64,000 nt of DNA from Bradysia coprophila (lineage: Eukaryota; Arthropoda; Insecta; Diptera; Sciaridae): positions 3,224,001 through 3,288,000 of the forward strand of contig NW_023503972.1 in NCBI RefSeq assembly GCF_014529535.1, read 5' to 3'. This document shows, one piece after another, positions 1 to 10,817 of this stretch. Below the pieces are notes generated by a model. That model made no database searches, had not been told where the DNA came from, and was given only the letters and a program-made list of their open reading frames with translations. Position 1 is the stretch's first letter, and every line of letters begins with the position of its first letter. The position numbers were made by a program, and so were the translations under genes.

Positions 1-1593
1 CATCACGCTTTATCACCTGATCCTTCTGATCCATTTTCTTCAAATCGTCCAACTCAGCGTTGTGTTCAAGCTTTAACGTTGAAAACTTATTTTTGTTTTG
101 CTTTTCATTCGGACGATACACGATGATGTGATAGAAAATAAATAATGACAGACTGACAGCTCAGTTCTTCTTCTTCTTTGAATTCAGATTGGGCTTTGCA
201 CCGGTCGAAAAGTTGTTGTATAACCGGAGATTCGGCGACTATTATTTTCAAAACTCAACCTGATCTAATCGATGAAACTATAGAGTGTTTTATTTCGTTA
301 TAACACTAGCACTAGTGTGTTGAAAATCTACTAAGTCCCACAGATCAACTGTATGTAATAACTTCACAGCTAAAACTGTGCTAAATGTTCCAAGTAAAAC
401 ACTCTATAAGTTCACACGTTCATTGACAAAAGCATCTGAGTTTTTTTTCTTCAAAAATTGTTGATTTGTTACTGTTGTTTTTTATAGCAACATGAAATGT
501 TGAAACTGAAGAAGTACAAGAGTTTGTCAAATCGTTAAAACATCTAATTCACTCAATTTACATTTTTCATCAGTTTTTAGAGTCGGTTTTTTTTAGTTGT
601 GCATTCTCATACTTGTCTGATTTTCGAAATTACTTTTCGCTTTTATTCTCAGGTAATTTATTAAGATGGTCTTCAGGGAATTGTTGTGTCATATCACAGA
701 GATTTGAACCAATTTTACGAAATTTTTTACCTAGGACTTGGCTTTTGAGGAAAGTAATAGCTCGTTCAGTTCTTGTCTCTTCCGGGAAATATTTAATTTT
801 CTCCTTTTGTTGCCTATTTTTTTGTGTAAAGAGGTCAAAAGTGTAAGGTATGCATGTCATAGTGTCGCGAAAACAGTTTTTTTTTGTCAATTATTCGAGT
901 CTTTAGAATATTCCTAAAAGTTGAAATGTTGTCCCGATATCGGTCCCTGGAACAATGATCACTTCCTATAGTGCTGTTGGCTTGAAGCAAACAGAGCTCT
1001 TTCACCAAACCCTTGTTTCTAAATTGATTCTAGTTTTAGCAATATCACTCTTACGGAAAATGTCTCCAATGAACTAATGTAGACGAAAAAGATGCCCTGT
1101 ATCCGGATAAAGGGTTCACCATTATTACGATTACTAAAATCCTATCTCGTCAGCTCTTTAATATTCAAAAATTTCGTTATGTCCCGTTGTTGTTAATCCA
1201 CATGAAAATGACTTTGAGTGGACTGATATTCTGCTAGTGAGTTTCTACATTCTAAGACCAGAAATAAAATCCATAACCTACAGTCTCTAATCAGTAAACG
1301 TACCGCATTTAAGTTTTTATGTTCTCATTCGTTTCGCTTTATTCCTTCGTTCCACTGGTTCGGAACGAGTCGTTCCATATGCATTTCTCTGTGTTAAATA
1401 TGTGAACCAAACAAATATTTACCAACATTTTAAACGTAAAAATGCGGTGCTTTTACAATTGATAAAATATTTTCTAAGATTCTCTTTAATTTTCGAGACT
1501 TTCCTCGAAAAATGTTTTCTCCAACAATTTGAATATCCGTCCATCACGGCGAGCTTGAACGAATTTATATATAATTTTGTCCTGCACATTGGG

Positions 1594-1648
1594 TTCGTAA
1601 CTTGACAGTTCATATGGGATTTTATGCATGTAACTGTCAAGTTACGAA
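1594..1648. repeat. Short perfect inverted repeat
   Basis: Two 17-base arms (1594-1610 and 1632-1648) are exact reverse complements, reading TTCGTAACTTGACAGTT on the left, around a 21-base spacer. It could be a solo MITE core or a hairpin. No function is inferred. Confidence 0.8.
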
Positions 1649-1710
1649 TATTTGGAGTTACAAACGTATGAGAATTGAGTCGCAGGATTAAATCAACAAT
1701 TAAAACGAAA

Positions 1711-2066
1711 TACCAGCGAGCTGTTTAAAAAAACAATTTGGTGTTCTTCTTATCATCAGACGGTTGGTGAAAGTTTTTCGCATTATTATAAATTGAGTTA
1801 AAGGCTTTACATCATAAATTAATGACAACAGAAATCAGTGAAAAGAAGGTTATTAAAATCGGTTCTTGGGTCATGAGTCAAAGCCCCTCAAAGCGGGGGT
1901 CAGTCATGGTACTCGGTCCTTGGAATAAAGTGTTCAGATTTTCGCATACTGCGATGGTAGCATAAACATAAAACACACAACTCCGTTTATTGTATGCGAA
2001 GAACTTTCACCACCTTATACAGAGCACCAAAGAAATTTGTAAAAAAAAAACAATCGCGGGCTGGTA
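1711..2066. mobile_element. MITE-like element with imperfect terminal inverted repeats
   Basis: The left end starts TACCAGC and the right end finishes GCTGGTA. Inside both ends the arms continue in imperfect register for roughly 70 bases, through an A-run, a TTTGGTG stretch and GGTGAAAGTT-TTCGCA on the left against its complement on the right. Length is about 356 bp with no coding capacity. This fits a non-autonomous inverted-repeat transposon. The superfamily is not assigned because no clear target duplication is visible. Confidence 0.5.
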
Positions 2067-3289
2067 TCAAGGTTCTGAGTTGATCATGAATGCAGTGGCA
2101 ATAATGATAATTCTGAGATGACCCCTAAACAAAATTTGAAGTGCAAGTCAATATGCACGACAGCTTTATTTAAATTTGTTCAAGCGCGCCGTGGCGTAGA
2201 GTTGAAAAATGTTTTCTGCTTCCTTTTGACGCCTTTTTGAGTTTTATGGACTAAAATAATTTAATTCCACCACTTTTTCAAACAGTTCATAATGATGAAG
2301 CAATCCATCGGTACCATGCTCTTGAGAATTTGGGATGAGATCACTAGGCGATTGATCGAAGAACTCGTGATTTCACTCTTAAAAGTGTATTTACTTATAG
2401 AAGACGTTTCGACAGGAACAATTGTTTGAAAAAATTTTAGCGATACTTTACGACAATGTGACCTTGAACTAAAGATGTAAATGTTCCCATTCCATCGTTC
2501 GCAGTAAATGAAACCATAGATACGTGGGTTGGGTTATAAATCGGATTTTATTTTACACTTTACACAATCATTATTAACATCATTCGCTAAAAAGTAATTT
2601 CTGGAAAGAATAAATTCCCAAAATTTAATAATTCGATTTCCAGAAATTCATTAATCGCACAACAATGTAAGTACCTTAGTTTAATGAATAAATTAAATAA
2701 ATAAATTAAATCAAAATAAATAAATAAAAATTCTGTTCTCACTACACAATTATTATGAATACAAAACAATTATATCTACAGAAGAGGCACCATAAAAAAT
2801 CAATTATGAATGGATCGCAATTATCGCATGTTCCAGGCATATCTCATACACACAATGGTGATGATGATTTGTAAAAAATCACCCATTAAAAGCATTAATC
2901 GTTTGATGAATCTAAACGCATTATTCTGCTGTTTACACAAAAATTTGTGCTAACAACAGTTGATTTTCATATCTTCACCAATGTTGTACACATCAAGATA
3001 AACAAAGAAAGAAAGAAAAAACACACTTTTCGCCTTCGTTTTTAGTGGTTTTGCTGTAACAGTTCTCTTCGTCTGAATAAACAATTTGAAGATTTCACAT
3101 TTTTTAAGAAATAAATTTAAAAAAAAATCGCAAAAACCGTTACGAGCTCGCTGATATATTGGTATGATAACGTTATTAGAAAGAATGCCATGACATCATG
3201 TCTTAAGTAGGTGCGATCTGGATGAATTTTTAATTTAAAATTTCTCTGTTGTATGTGTCACCGCCAGCCTCATTTCTTCTCCACCTCGC

Positions 3290-3643
3290 TTAAAAATCAA
3301 ACAAATCGTCACCACCACCATCACCAATCTCGCCCAGAAAACCGCCCAATCCACCGAATCCATCGTCATCGTCGGCATTCGGTGGCACAAAGATACCATT
3401 CAGAAATCCCGCTAAACGATCTTCGGCTCCGATCTGCACGGCAATGCCATAGATCAGTCTCATCAACAGCAGACGCAGGAAATTCGGAGGATCCGTTTCG
3501 CGACTTTGTAGTAAATTCTGGCGATCGTCACCGACAACATCGGCTTTTTGACTTTTGGTTTTTGTTTTCCGTTTGCCATTTGCTACGCTGGCCATTACAG
3601 CGATTAGTATCACAAATATTAGCACTTTTCGCGTGGTTATCAT
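3290..3643 (-). CDS. Small secreted protein, function unknown
   Basis: A single-exon frame of 117 residues. Residues 1-23 form a good signal peptide: a short basic start (MITTRK), then a hydrophobic core (VLIFVILIAVMASVA), with likely cleavage after ANG. The mature part begins with a Lys/Arg-rich stretch, has a central hydrophobic segment (residues ~54-85, including LRLLLMRLIYGIAVQIGAE), and ends in an acidic and glycine-rich tail (DDDD, GFGGLGGFLG, GGGDD). There is no cysteine framework and no recognised enzyme motif. The composition and length resemble insect small secreted or cuticle-associated proteins, but I do not recognise the family. The coding call rests on the coherent signal peptide plus the biased mature part; the overlapping plus-strand frames look like shadows. 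Confidence 0.65.
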   Translation of the reverse strand: MITTRKVLIFVILIAVMASVANGKRKTKTKSQKADVVGDDRQNLLQSRETDPPNFLRLLLMRLIYGIAVQIGAEDRLAGFLNGIFVPPNADDDDGFGGLGGFLGEIGDGGGDDLFDF

Positions 3644-4560
3644 CGTGGATTGTTGTCTGTGTATTCTTGCTGCACGAGTTTCTTGCTTATCACTTTCTGG
3701 TAATTCAAGTTCTCTTCAATTATATAATACAACACTGTGTACCACAGCGTGCGAATACACTTCGAATTCACTTTCTTAACAACATTAACAGTTCATAAAA
3801 ACGTATCGCCTGAAGCAATCTCATTCAAAATAGACTTCCGATCATCAGCTCACATCAAATGTTTAAAAACTCATTAATCTTTCCGTAGAACAAAAGATCA
3901 AATCACACGAGTAATGGACTGTCTATCTAATAATTAAATCGTTAACTCACAGCTCGGGTGATAAAAGTTTTTTTTTAAATGTTCGTACGCGCGCTTCAGC
4001 TGTAAATCTGTCTGATTCCGATTGAGAAATGAATTGGTAAAATTGGAGACCTTATCCACACCTCTTTTGTGTGTGATTCACAACAGAAATATAAATAAGA
4101 AATGAAACATAAAAATTGAATCGCACAGATAACCGTTACGAAAATGAAGTTCTTTTTTTCTTCTTTCTTTTTTCGTATAAAAATATTGTTCGCTTTGATA
4201 TATATCTTAATAAGACACACCAGCCAACAAGAGTGTGCTTCCTCACTTGTGTTATTACTATCATTTTTTTTCTTCTCTCCACTCTTGCATTCGGACTTAA
4301 TAAAACGATACGCACACGGTACCATGGCATATAAAAAAAATAATTCTTAATACGGTGACGCTTTAAACGGTTGTGTGTAGGAATTTCACTTCTTTTCTTT
4401 CAAACCTTTGTATTATGATCGTTCAATTCAGTGCCACACAATATATCGAAATCACATAAAAATATATTCAAATTGCAGGTGATGGGCTTTTTGGTTTGCA
4501 TATCTAAGGTCGACGGCGATTTTACGAAATCAGCGAAATAAACGAGGGGATACTCACTTT
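3644..4560. other. Intergenic, no gene seen
   Basis: This is the upstream region of the minus-strand secreted-protein gene. It holds several overlapping short open frames in T-rich DNA (4000-4350) that are mutual shadows. A promoter for the secreted-protein gene is expected here but no clear TATA-initiator pair could be fixed. Confidence 0.5.
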
Positions 4561-4911
4561 AGTAGCTTGCAAAAATCCGAAAAATCTCTATGGGAATTTT
4601 GAGATTTTTAGGACAAAGATTTTATGAAGTTTTTTTTTTTTAATCTTCAAAAGTCTCCTGATTTGACGATTTTTATTTTTCGAATTTTAGAACCCGAGCT
4701 GTGATGTTTAAAAATCTACAAGATGCAGAAAAAATGTTTCCATAAAAATTCAGAAGAAAGATTCTCATGATATTTTAAAATCTTGTATAAGATCTCGAGT
4801 GCGTACCTGCAAGAATCCGAAAAATCTCTACGGGAATTTTTAAATTTTTAGGACAAACATTTTTCTGAAGTGATTTCTTGGAGTTCGTAAATGCAAGAAG
4901 CCGAAAAATCT
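4561..4911. repeat. Dispersed AT-rich repeat, left of the LTR insertion
   Basis: The sequence ATCCGAAAAATCTCTA followed by GGGAATTTT occurs near 4575 and near 4815, and a third copy (4899-4911) is the one split by the retrotransposon. The stretch 4688-4806, starting AACCCGAGCTGTGATG, is closely repeated at 11731-11847 on the far side of the element. It appears to be a non-coding, locally amplified repeat that served as landing site for the LTR element. Confidence 0.75.
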
Positions 4912-4915
4912 CTAC

Positions 4916-5319
4916 TGTAGCGTCACACACATTCAAATATTTGTGCGCTACCAACAATCAAACATCAATCAGACAACATCACCAACAGGTGGCATCAACA
5001 CACAAGTCAATGTCAAAGTCGAACTTGGAGGAGAACAGAAAGAAGGGGAAATGCAGCGGCCATATTGAAATCAAGCGTATATAATCAGGACAACGTTGCA
5101 TGGAAACTCATTCAATGTTCAGCCTTTGCGTGCTCGCCTTAATGTTAGACAGTACCTAAGTATATGAATAAAAGAATATTGTATTTTTGGAGGAAAGTTG
5201 TTTATGTATGACGTCGATGCTATTCTTTGAAAAGGAACACGCCTTATTTTAGACTGTTCTAATCAAATTGATTAGCACCTGGCCAACTAAAAAGTACCCC
5301 ATAGCAGCAAACCTCTACA
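4916..5319 (+). repeat. 5' LTR
   Basis: A 404-bp repeat with TGT...ACA ends. It contains a TATATAA box at 5078-5084 and an AATAAA poly(A) signal at 5167-5172, so the transcription start (U3/R border) is probably near 5105-5115 and R ends downstream of 5180. No difference from the 3' LTR was found on reading. Confidence 0.95.
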
Positions 5320-5320
5320 T

Positions 5321-5331
5321 TGGCGCCCAAC
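5321..5331 (+). other. Primer-binding site of the LTR element
   Basis: TGGCGCCCAAC lies one base after the 5' LTR end. These bases match the start of the tRNA-Lys-type primer sites used by several gypsy elements and retroviruses. The match weakens after this core, so the exact tRNA is not certain. Confidence 0.8.
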
Positions 5332-5464
5332 TAGTGGATTAACCATCGACCAAGTGACGTCAACAATACGTGACGTCATCAAACATTTACATCATATCCG
5401 ACTACGGACTACCCGCAAAATCAAATTTCGGCTACGGTATACCCACACGACAAGAATTTGAATT

Positions 5465-8400
5465 TTGGCTTCTGTATATACGTACAATGAAATAACGTTT
5501 CGGCTACTGGGTCAACTACAGACTACCCGCACGATTCAATTTCAAATTTCGGCTACGGTATACCCACACGACAAGAATTTGGATTCTGGCTATACGAAAA
5601 TCACCTTTCGGCTACTGGTTCGAACTACGGATTACCCGCACGACATCAATCTGGATTCGGAATACCTACACGATCTAAGTTTGGTGACAGAATATCCAGA
5701 CTCGGCAGAAGATTACCAAATCGACACAACCACATCTCAAAGTTTACCGGATCATCAGCAACAAGTGATGGCCATACAAATGACACAAGAGCAATTTGCT
5801 CACATGATACAAGCAATCGCACAGGCTCGTACTGAAGGCAGTTTGGCAGATTGTTCTCTGAAGTATGATGGAACTCGAGATTGGACCATCGTAGAAAACT
5901 TCATTAACAGTGTGACTACGTACATCAATTCAAAACATATCCAAGAGCAAAATGCCATACGAGACTTTGGACTACTGCTATCTGGCAACGCCTTGAACTG
6001 GTGGAACGGAATAAAAACTTCAATTCGATCTTTCGATAATATCACGACAACGCTTCGTGATGCATTTCAGCCACCTCAACCAAATTGGTTTCTGATCAAT
6101 GACATTGGTAATGATAGACAAGCTGACAAGGAAACGACCGACACTTATGTGACTAGGCAAATGGCCCGGATAAATCGTTTAACCAATTTTCCTCTGAATG
6201 ACAATCAGAAAATTGATCTACTCTACGGACATTTACGCTTGAAAATCAAGAAAACTGTCGATCGAAACTCAGTCTCAACCATTACAGCTTTACTAGAGAA
6301 AGCGCGCGTTACGGAACAACATGAACAAGAAACGGAAGCGTCAAAACCAGCAAAGAAAACTTGTTCATTCTGTCACAATTATAATCATACGGAATCCGAA
6401 TGCAGAAAGAAGTTACGTGCTCAAACCAAACCGGCGGGTGAAAAACCACAAAACAACGGAAATTCACAATTGAAACCAGCAACTCCTCAAGGAAATTCAT
6501 TTTCCTGTTATGGCTGTGGAGCACCAAATACGGTAAGGAGCAAATGTACTACTTGCAAGAAGGTCGCGAAACCACTTCCTGCAAATAAGGAATTTTGTTC
6601 GCTATACCAAGAAGTCGGCACCGATCTGCCTAACGTGACTTGCAATATCAGCAATAGGTTGACAACAACATATCTGGACACTTGTGCTAGAGCTAGCATA
6701 GCAAGTCGTGAACTATACTTGCATTTACTGAATACTGACCATCCGTTCGAAGAAGTAATGATAAATATGAAATTGGCGGACGGATCACAGACTTACAAAT
6801 TAGTCATGCGGACATCAACTACCATCGTAATTGGTTTGAGAAAATTCCCGATACAATTCATTGCCATTCCGGATGCAACTGCAAATAAAACATTAATTGG
6901 AGCTGATTTCATCAAATCCACAGGACTTATAATCAACCTAAGTCAAGACGCCTGGTGTTTTTCAGACGATTTAACAAAATGGCATCTGTTCGACTATACT
7001 CAGTCACTCCCGAATGAGCTAACTCACACGTTAGACGAAGAAATCGACCCGATTCATTCTATGCCACCTCCAGCTGAAACAACAGTCAAATTATCACGAC
7101 GTCAACGAAAACGTGCCAGGAAAACGAAGAATTACAACATTGCCCCATTGGTTGATTATTCACAAGACATGTCGAGTGCACCACTGGATTCAGCAATAAA
7201 ACCATTGCCAGCAACTCCTTACATTCCATGCTCTCCAGTCTCATTATCAACCCGTCCACCGCAAGAAATACTTGAAGAAACGGAAATACCAACGATTTCA
7301 GATCCAATTATGGAAGAAATCAATTTAATGGGACAACAATTATCAATCAACGAGATTTTGAAGAAATTCACCAGCCCAAGCTACTTGCCAGCGATGATTT
7401 CTCCAATAAATTCAACTCCGGAAGCTGCTAGAAAAATGGAGGAAACTCAACACGAAATTCAGTATTACGAGCCACCGACTAGAAATACTTCAGTACAAGA
7501 TATACCTCTGTTAATGATAGATTTAAATTTACGAGCTGAAGAAGCCCCAAATTTAAAAAATCAGCAAAAACACAGCCTGAATGACCTCATCAACCAACAC
7601 AAGGACATTTTTAATGAAGCTGGACCAGCCACAACGAAAATCGAACACCGAATCGATACACTAAATCACTTACCTGTAGCATCAGCCCCATATCGATTAC
7701 CTGCAGCAAAAAGAGAAGCACTCAAAGTGGAAATTCAGAAAATGCTCGACGATGACATCATCGAGGAAAGTGATTCTCCATGGGCATCAAATGTCGTAAT
7801 GAAACTTAAGCCAAATGGTAAATGGCGAATATGCATAGACTATAAACGCCTGAATGAAGTTACAATCTCAGATAAATATCCTCTACCAGTCATCGACGAT
7901 TTATTACAAGATGCTCGGGGTACACTATTTATGTCAACAATTGACCTTCATTCAGGATTTTGGCAAATCGCAATAAGGGAAGAAGATCGGGAGAAAACAG
8001 CCTTTGTTACCCCTTTCGGAATGTACCAGTTTAAAAGGATGGCGTTTGGACTGAAAAATGCTTCAGCCACGTTCCAGCGTCTAGCAAACAGTTTCAGAAA
8101 CAGCTTACCAAATATGAAAATCCTTACCTATTTGGACGATATAATTCTGATCTCAACGACTTTCAACAATCATTTACAAGAGCTTGATAAACTCTTCAAA
8201 CAGCTTCGACAATTTGGTCTAAGAGCAAACAGAGAAAAATGCCACTTTGCTTGTTCCGAAGTTAAGTATCTTGGTCACATCATAACACAGCAAGGAATAA
8301 AAGCAAACCCTGGGAAAATTGAAGCCATCCGATGCAGGAAACCACCTCAAGATCTAAAGCAATTACTTTCATTTATCCAAACGTGTTCTTGGTATCGCCG

Positions 8401-10348
8401 TTTTATCAAAAACTTCGCCGAAATCATCAGACCTTTAACCAAGCTAACAAAAAAGAATGTTAAATGGGAATGGACACAAATGGAACAAAATGCATTCGAC
8501 CAACTGAAACTAGCACTATGTTCTGCACCAGTACTTCAACAGATCGATCCAGATAAACCTTTTATCATTAAAACGGATGCTAGTGCCTACGCAATCGGTG
8601 CAGTACTCGTACAAGGCGAAACCGAAGATGAACATCCTATTGAGTATGCAAGCCGGTTACTTACAAATGCCGAACGAAACTATTCTACGATTGAACGGGA
8701 AGCTCTAGCAGTTGTCTGGGCCATGGAAAAGTTCAGAGGGTACATTGAAGGAGGAGTGACCTTAATCTCAGATCATCAACCGCTGAAATGGCTTATGTCT
8801 ATAAAATCACCATCAGGCCGATTAGCCAGATGGGCCTTGAGACTGCAAGCATATGACTTCAAAATACTGTACCAACCTGGAAGAACGAATGTAGTTGCCG
8901 ATTGTTTATCGCGACCTCCGTGCCCGGATGAATCAGAAAGACACAACGAAGCACAAGACTGTACTATCTGTATGCTGCAAATCGACATACCATCGAGAGG
9001 CGCAAACGATATCAGAGAACAACAGCTTAAAGATGAGGAATTAGCCAAGATCATCAACATCTTCGAAAATGATTCGAAACATGAAGAATTCACAAGATAT
9101 ACAACAAGAGGATACTTCATGAATCAAGGAGTTCTATATCGCTACAATCAATCAGCCGACGAAGACTCGGAAGACGCACTTCTAGTGGTACCATTACATG
9201 AGGTCCAACGCATCTTGACAGAGTATCACGATGCACCGACAGCTGGACATTATGGAGTGCAAAGAACCTTAGCTAGAATTTCAGCCAGATATACGTGGAC
9301 TGGCATGAGAAAACAAATAGCAACGTACGTCGACAAATGTAAGGAATGTCAGAAATACAAGGCACAAAACCTCAAACCAGCAGGATTAATTCAGAGCACA
9401 GCTTCACATCAACGATTTGAAACCTTGGCAATGGATTTATTTGGACCACTTCCCACATCAACCGACGGATTCAAACACATCCTGGTAGTCGAAGACTTGG
9501 CAACAAGATGGGTCGAACTATTCAAACTCAAAGAAGCGACAGCAGAGGCATGTGCTGAAATCGTACTAAACGAAATCTTCATGCGATTTGGGCTGCCCAG
9601 ACGAATCGTAAGTGACAATGCAAGTCAATTCGTATCATCGGTAATGCAGAAATTAACTTTCTGTCTCGACATTGAACATATCTTGCTGCCTGTCTACCAC
9701 CCACAAGCAAACCCAGTTGAAAGAAAAAACAGAGACCTGAAACATCAATTGGCCATACAAGTTGGAACGAATCAATCAAATTGGTCAACACAATTAGCCG
9801 CGATTAGATTTGCAATGAATACAGCTCGAAACGCCAGCACAGGCTATACACCGGCCTACTTGACATTTGGTCGAAATCTTCGAACGAAAGAAGATTTACG
9901 CAACGACATACGACAGATAGTAATCAGCGAAAATTTTGTACCTGAAATAACACCACGATTGCTTCAACTTACAGAGACGTTTCGGCAAGTAAAAGAAAAT
10001 GTGGAGAAAATGCAAAATCAAAATCAAACACAGAGCGACATACATCGACGACCGGATCCAGGTTATCAACCAGGAGATAGAGTACTAATTAAAACGCATT
10101 TACAAAGCAACAAGGACAAGAATTTTTCTGCAAAATTAGCACCTAAGCGAGATGGCCCATATGTGATATTACAAAAAATTGGAGCAGCAACATACGAAAT
10201 TGCATCCACTCAAGATCCAGACAAACCAATTGGAACATATCATACATCGGACATCACACTGTTCAAGGAAGAAGAAGGCAAGCAATCAGCAACTGAAGAG
10301 CCTAGCTATCCATTGAGAAAGAGAGGAAGACCAAGAAAACAACAATAA
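5465..10348 (+). CDS. gag-pol: Gag-Pol polyprotein of the LTR retrotransposon
   Basis: One frame of 1627 residues encodes the structural and enzymatic polyprotein. The N-terminal ~100 residues overlap degenerate ~110-bp direct repeats of the leader, so the true start may be the internal Met at residue ~102 (MAIQMTQEQ, near base 5768). A Gag-like helical region covers ~110-290, followed by a CCHC zinc knuckle (C300, C303, H308, C313) and a second cysteine cluster (CYGCGAPN...CTTC). The protease site reads LDTCA at 404-408, with Cys where Gly is usual. Reverse transcriptase carries YLDD at 889-892; RNase H starts its acidic set at D1038. Integrase has an HHCC zinc motif, then D1324, D1384 and E1419 (34 residues between the last two). 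A GPY/F-like segment (DGPYVILQKIG) and a basic RKRGRPRKQQ tail end it. There is no stop or frameshift between Gag and Pol, so how Gag excess is achieved is not evident. Confidence 0.95.
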   Translation: MASVYTYNEITFRLLGQLQTTRTIQFQISATVYPHDKNLDSGYTKITFRLLVRTTDYPHDINLDSEYLHDLSLVTEYPDSAEDYQIDTTTSQSLPDHQQQVMAIQMTQEQFAHMIQAIAQARTEGSLADCSLKYDGTRDWTIVENFINSVTTYINSKHIQEQNAIRDFGLLLSGNALNWWNGIKTSIRSFDNITTTLRDAFQPPQPNWFLINDIGNDRQADKETTDTYVTRQMARINRLTNFPLNDNQKIDLLYGHLRLKIKKTVDRNSVSTITALLEKARVTEQHEQETEASKPAKKTCSFCHNYNHTESECRKKLRAQTKPAGEKPQNNGNSQLKPATPQGNSFSCYGCGAPNTVRSKCTTCKKVAKPLPANKEFCSLYQEVGTDLPNVTCNISNRLTTTYLDTCARASIASRELYLHLLNTDHPFEEVMINMKLADGSQTYKLVMRTSTTIVIGLRKFPIQFIAIPDATANKTLIGADFIKSTGLIINLSQDAWCFSDDLTKWHLFDYTQSLPNELTHTLDEEIDPIHSMPPPAETTVKLSRRQRKRARKTKNYNIAPLVDYSQDMSSAPLDSAIKPLPATPYIPCSPVSLSTRPPQEILEETEIPTISDPIMEEINLMGQQLSINEILKKFTSPSYLPAMISPINSTPEAARKMEETQHEIQYYEPPTRNTSVQDIPLLMIDLNLRAEEAPNLKNQQKHSLNDLINQHKDIFNEAGPATTKIEHRIDTLNHLPVASAPYRLPAAKREALKVEIQKMLDDDIIEESDSPWASNVVMKLKPNGKWRICIDYKRLNEVTISDKYPLPVIDDLLQDARGTLFMSTIDLHSGFWQIAIREEDREKTAFVTPFGMYQFKRMAFGLKNASATFQRLANSFRNSLPNMKILTYLDDIILISTTFNNHLQELDKLFKQLRQFGLRANREKCHFACSEVKYLGHIITQQGIKANPGKIEAIRCRKPPQDLKQLLSFIQTCSWYRRFIKNFAEIIRPLTKLTKKNVKWEWTQMEQNAFDQLKLALCSAPVLQQIDPDKPFIIKTDASAYAIGAVLVQGETEDEHPIEYASRLLTNAERNYSTIEREALAVVWAMEKFRGYIEGGVTLISDHQPLKWLMSIKSPSGRLARWALRLQAYDFKILYQPGRTNVVADCLSRPPCPDESERHNEAQDCTICMLQIDIPSRGANDIREQQLKDEELAKIINIFENDSKHEEFTRYTTRGYFMNQGVLYRYNQSADEDSEDALLVVPLHEVQRILTEYHDAPTAGHYGVQRTLARISARYTWTGMRKQIATYVDKCKECQKYKAQNLKPAGLIQSTASHQRFETLAMDLFGPLPTSTDGFKHILVVEDLATRWVELFKLKEATAEACAEIVLNEIFMRFGLPRRIVSDNASQFVSSVMQKLTFCLDIEHILLPVYHPQANPVERKNRDLKHQLAIQVGTNQSNWSTQLAAIRFAMNTARNASTGYTPAYLTFGRNLRTKEDLRNDIRQIVISENFVPEITPRLLQLTETFRQVKENVEKMQNQNQTQSDIHRRPDPGYQPGDRVLIKTHLQSNKDKNFSAKLAPKRDGPYVILQKIGAATYEIASTQDPDKPIGTYHTSDITLFKEEEGKQSATEEPSYPLRKRGRPRKQQ

Positions 10349-10400
10349 GCTGCACCATACACTAAGTTCAGCAGCCTCGGAACCCTCACCTTCTAAACTT

Positions 10401-10409
10401 GGGGGGGTA
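10401..10409 (+). other. Polypurine-tract region
   Basis: Seven G residues then TA sit immediately before the 3' LTR. This is the expected position of the plus-strand primer, although the purine run is short. Confidence 0.65.
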
Positions 10410-10813
10410 TGTAGCGTCACACACATTCAAATATTTGTGCGCTACCAACAATCAAACATCAATCAGACAACATCACCAACAGGTGGCATCAACACACAAG
10501 TCAATGTCAAAGTCGAACTTGGAGGAGAACAGAAAGAAGGGGAAATGCAGCGGCCATATTGAAATCAAGCGTATATAATCAGGACAACGTTGCATGGAAA
10601 CTCATTCAATGTTCAGCCTTTGCGTGCTCGCCTTAATGTTAGACAGTACCTAAGTATATGAATAAAAGAATATTGTATTTTTGGAGGAAAGTTGTTTATG
10701 TATGACGTCGATGCTATTCTTTGAAAAGGAACACGCCTTATTTTAGACTGTTCTAATCAAATTGATTAGCACCTGGCCAACTAAAAAGTACCCCATAGCA
10801 GCAAACCTCTACA
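10410..10813 (+). repeat. 3' LTR
   Basis: Identical to the 5' LTR on reading, with TATA box at 10572-10578 and AATAAA at 10661-10666. It is followed by the CTAC target duplication. Confidence 0.95.
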
Positions 10814-10817
10814 CTAC

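Larger units (their letters stand above)
1..3289. other. No supported gene; intergenic DNA with two inverted repeats
   Basis: No open frame here looks like a conserved protein. The longest (630-890, minus, 86 codons) has no recognisable motif and is opposite another open frame. The stretch is AT-rich with A/T runs and a simple AAAT-type tract near 2680-2735. Two inverted repeats inside it are listed separately. A minus-strand reading at the extreme left edge could be the 5' end of a gene that leaves the window, but it is too short to call. Confidence 0.6.
4912..10817 (+). mobile_element. Complete Ty3/gypsy-type LTR retrotransposon
   Basis: The element spans two 404-bp direct LTRs (4916-5319 and 10410-10813) that read identically base for base, begin TGT and end ACA, and are flanked by the 4-bp duplication CTAC (4912-4915 and 10814-10817). 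Between them are a primer-binding site directly after the 5' LTR, one uninterrupted gag-pol frame, and a G-run just before the 3' LTR. The order protease, reverse transcriptase, RNase H, integrase is the Ty3/gypsy order. There is no env-like frame. Identical LTRs, an exact target duplication and an intact frame all indicate a recent insertion that may still be mobile-competent. It sits within an older repeat. The clade within gypsy was not determined. Confidence 0.96.

Noticed and set aside
1..34. Minus-strand reading MDQKDQVIKRD running off the left edge, with more open frame upstream of it
   Set aside because: Only 11 codons after the first in-frame Met and no splice or promoter signal to support it. 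It may be the 5' end of a gene outside the window but cannot be shown.
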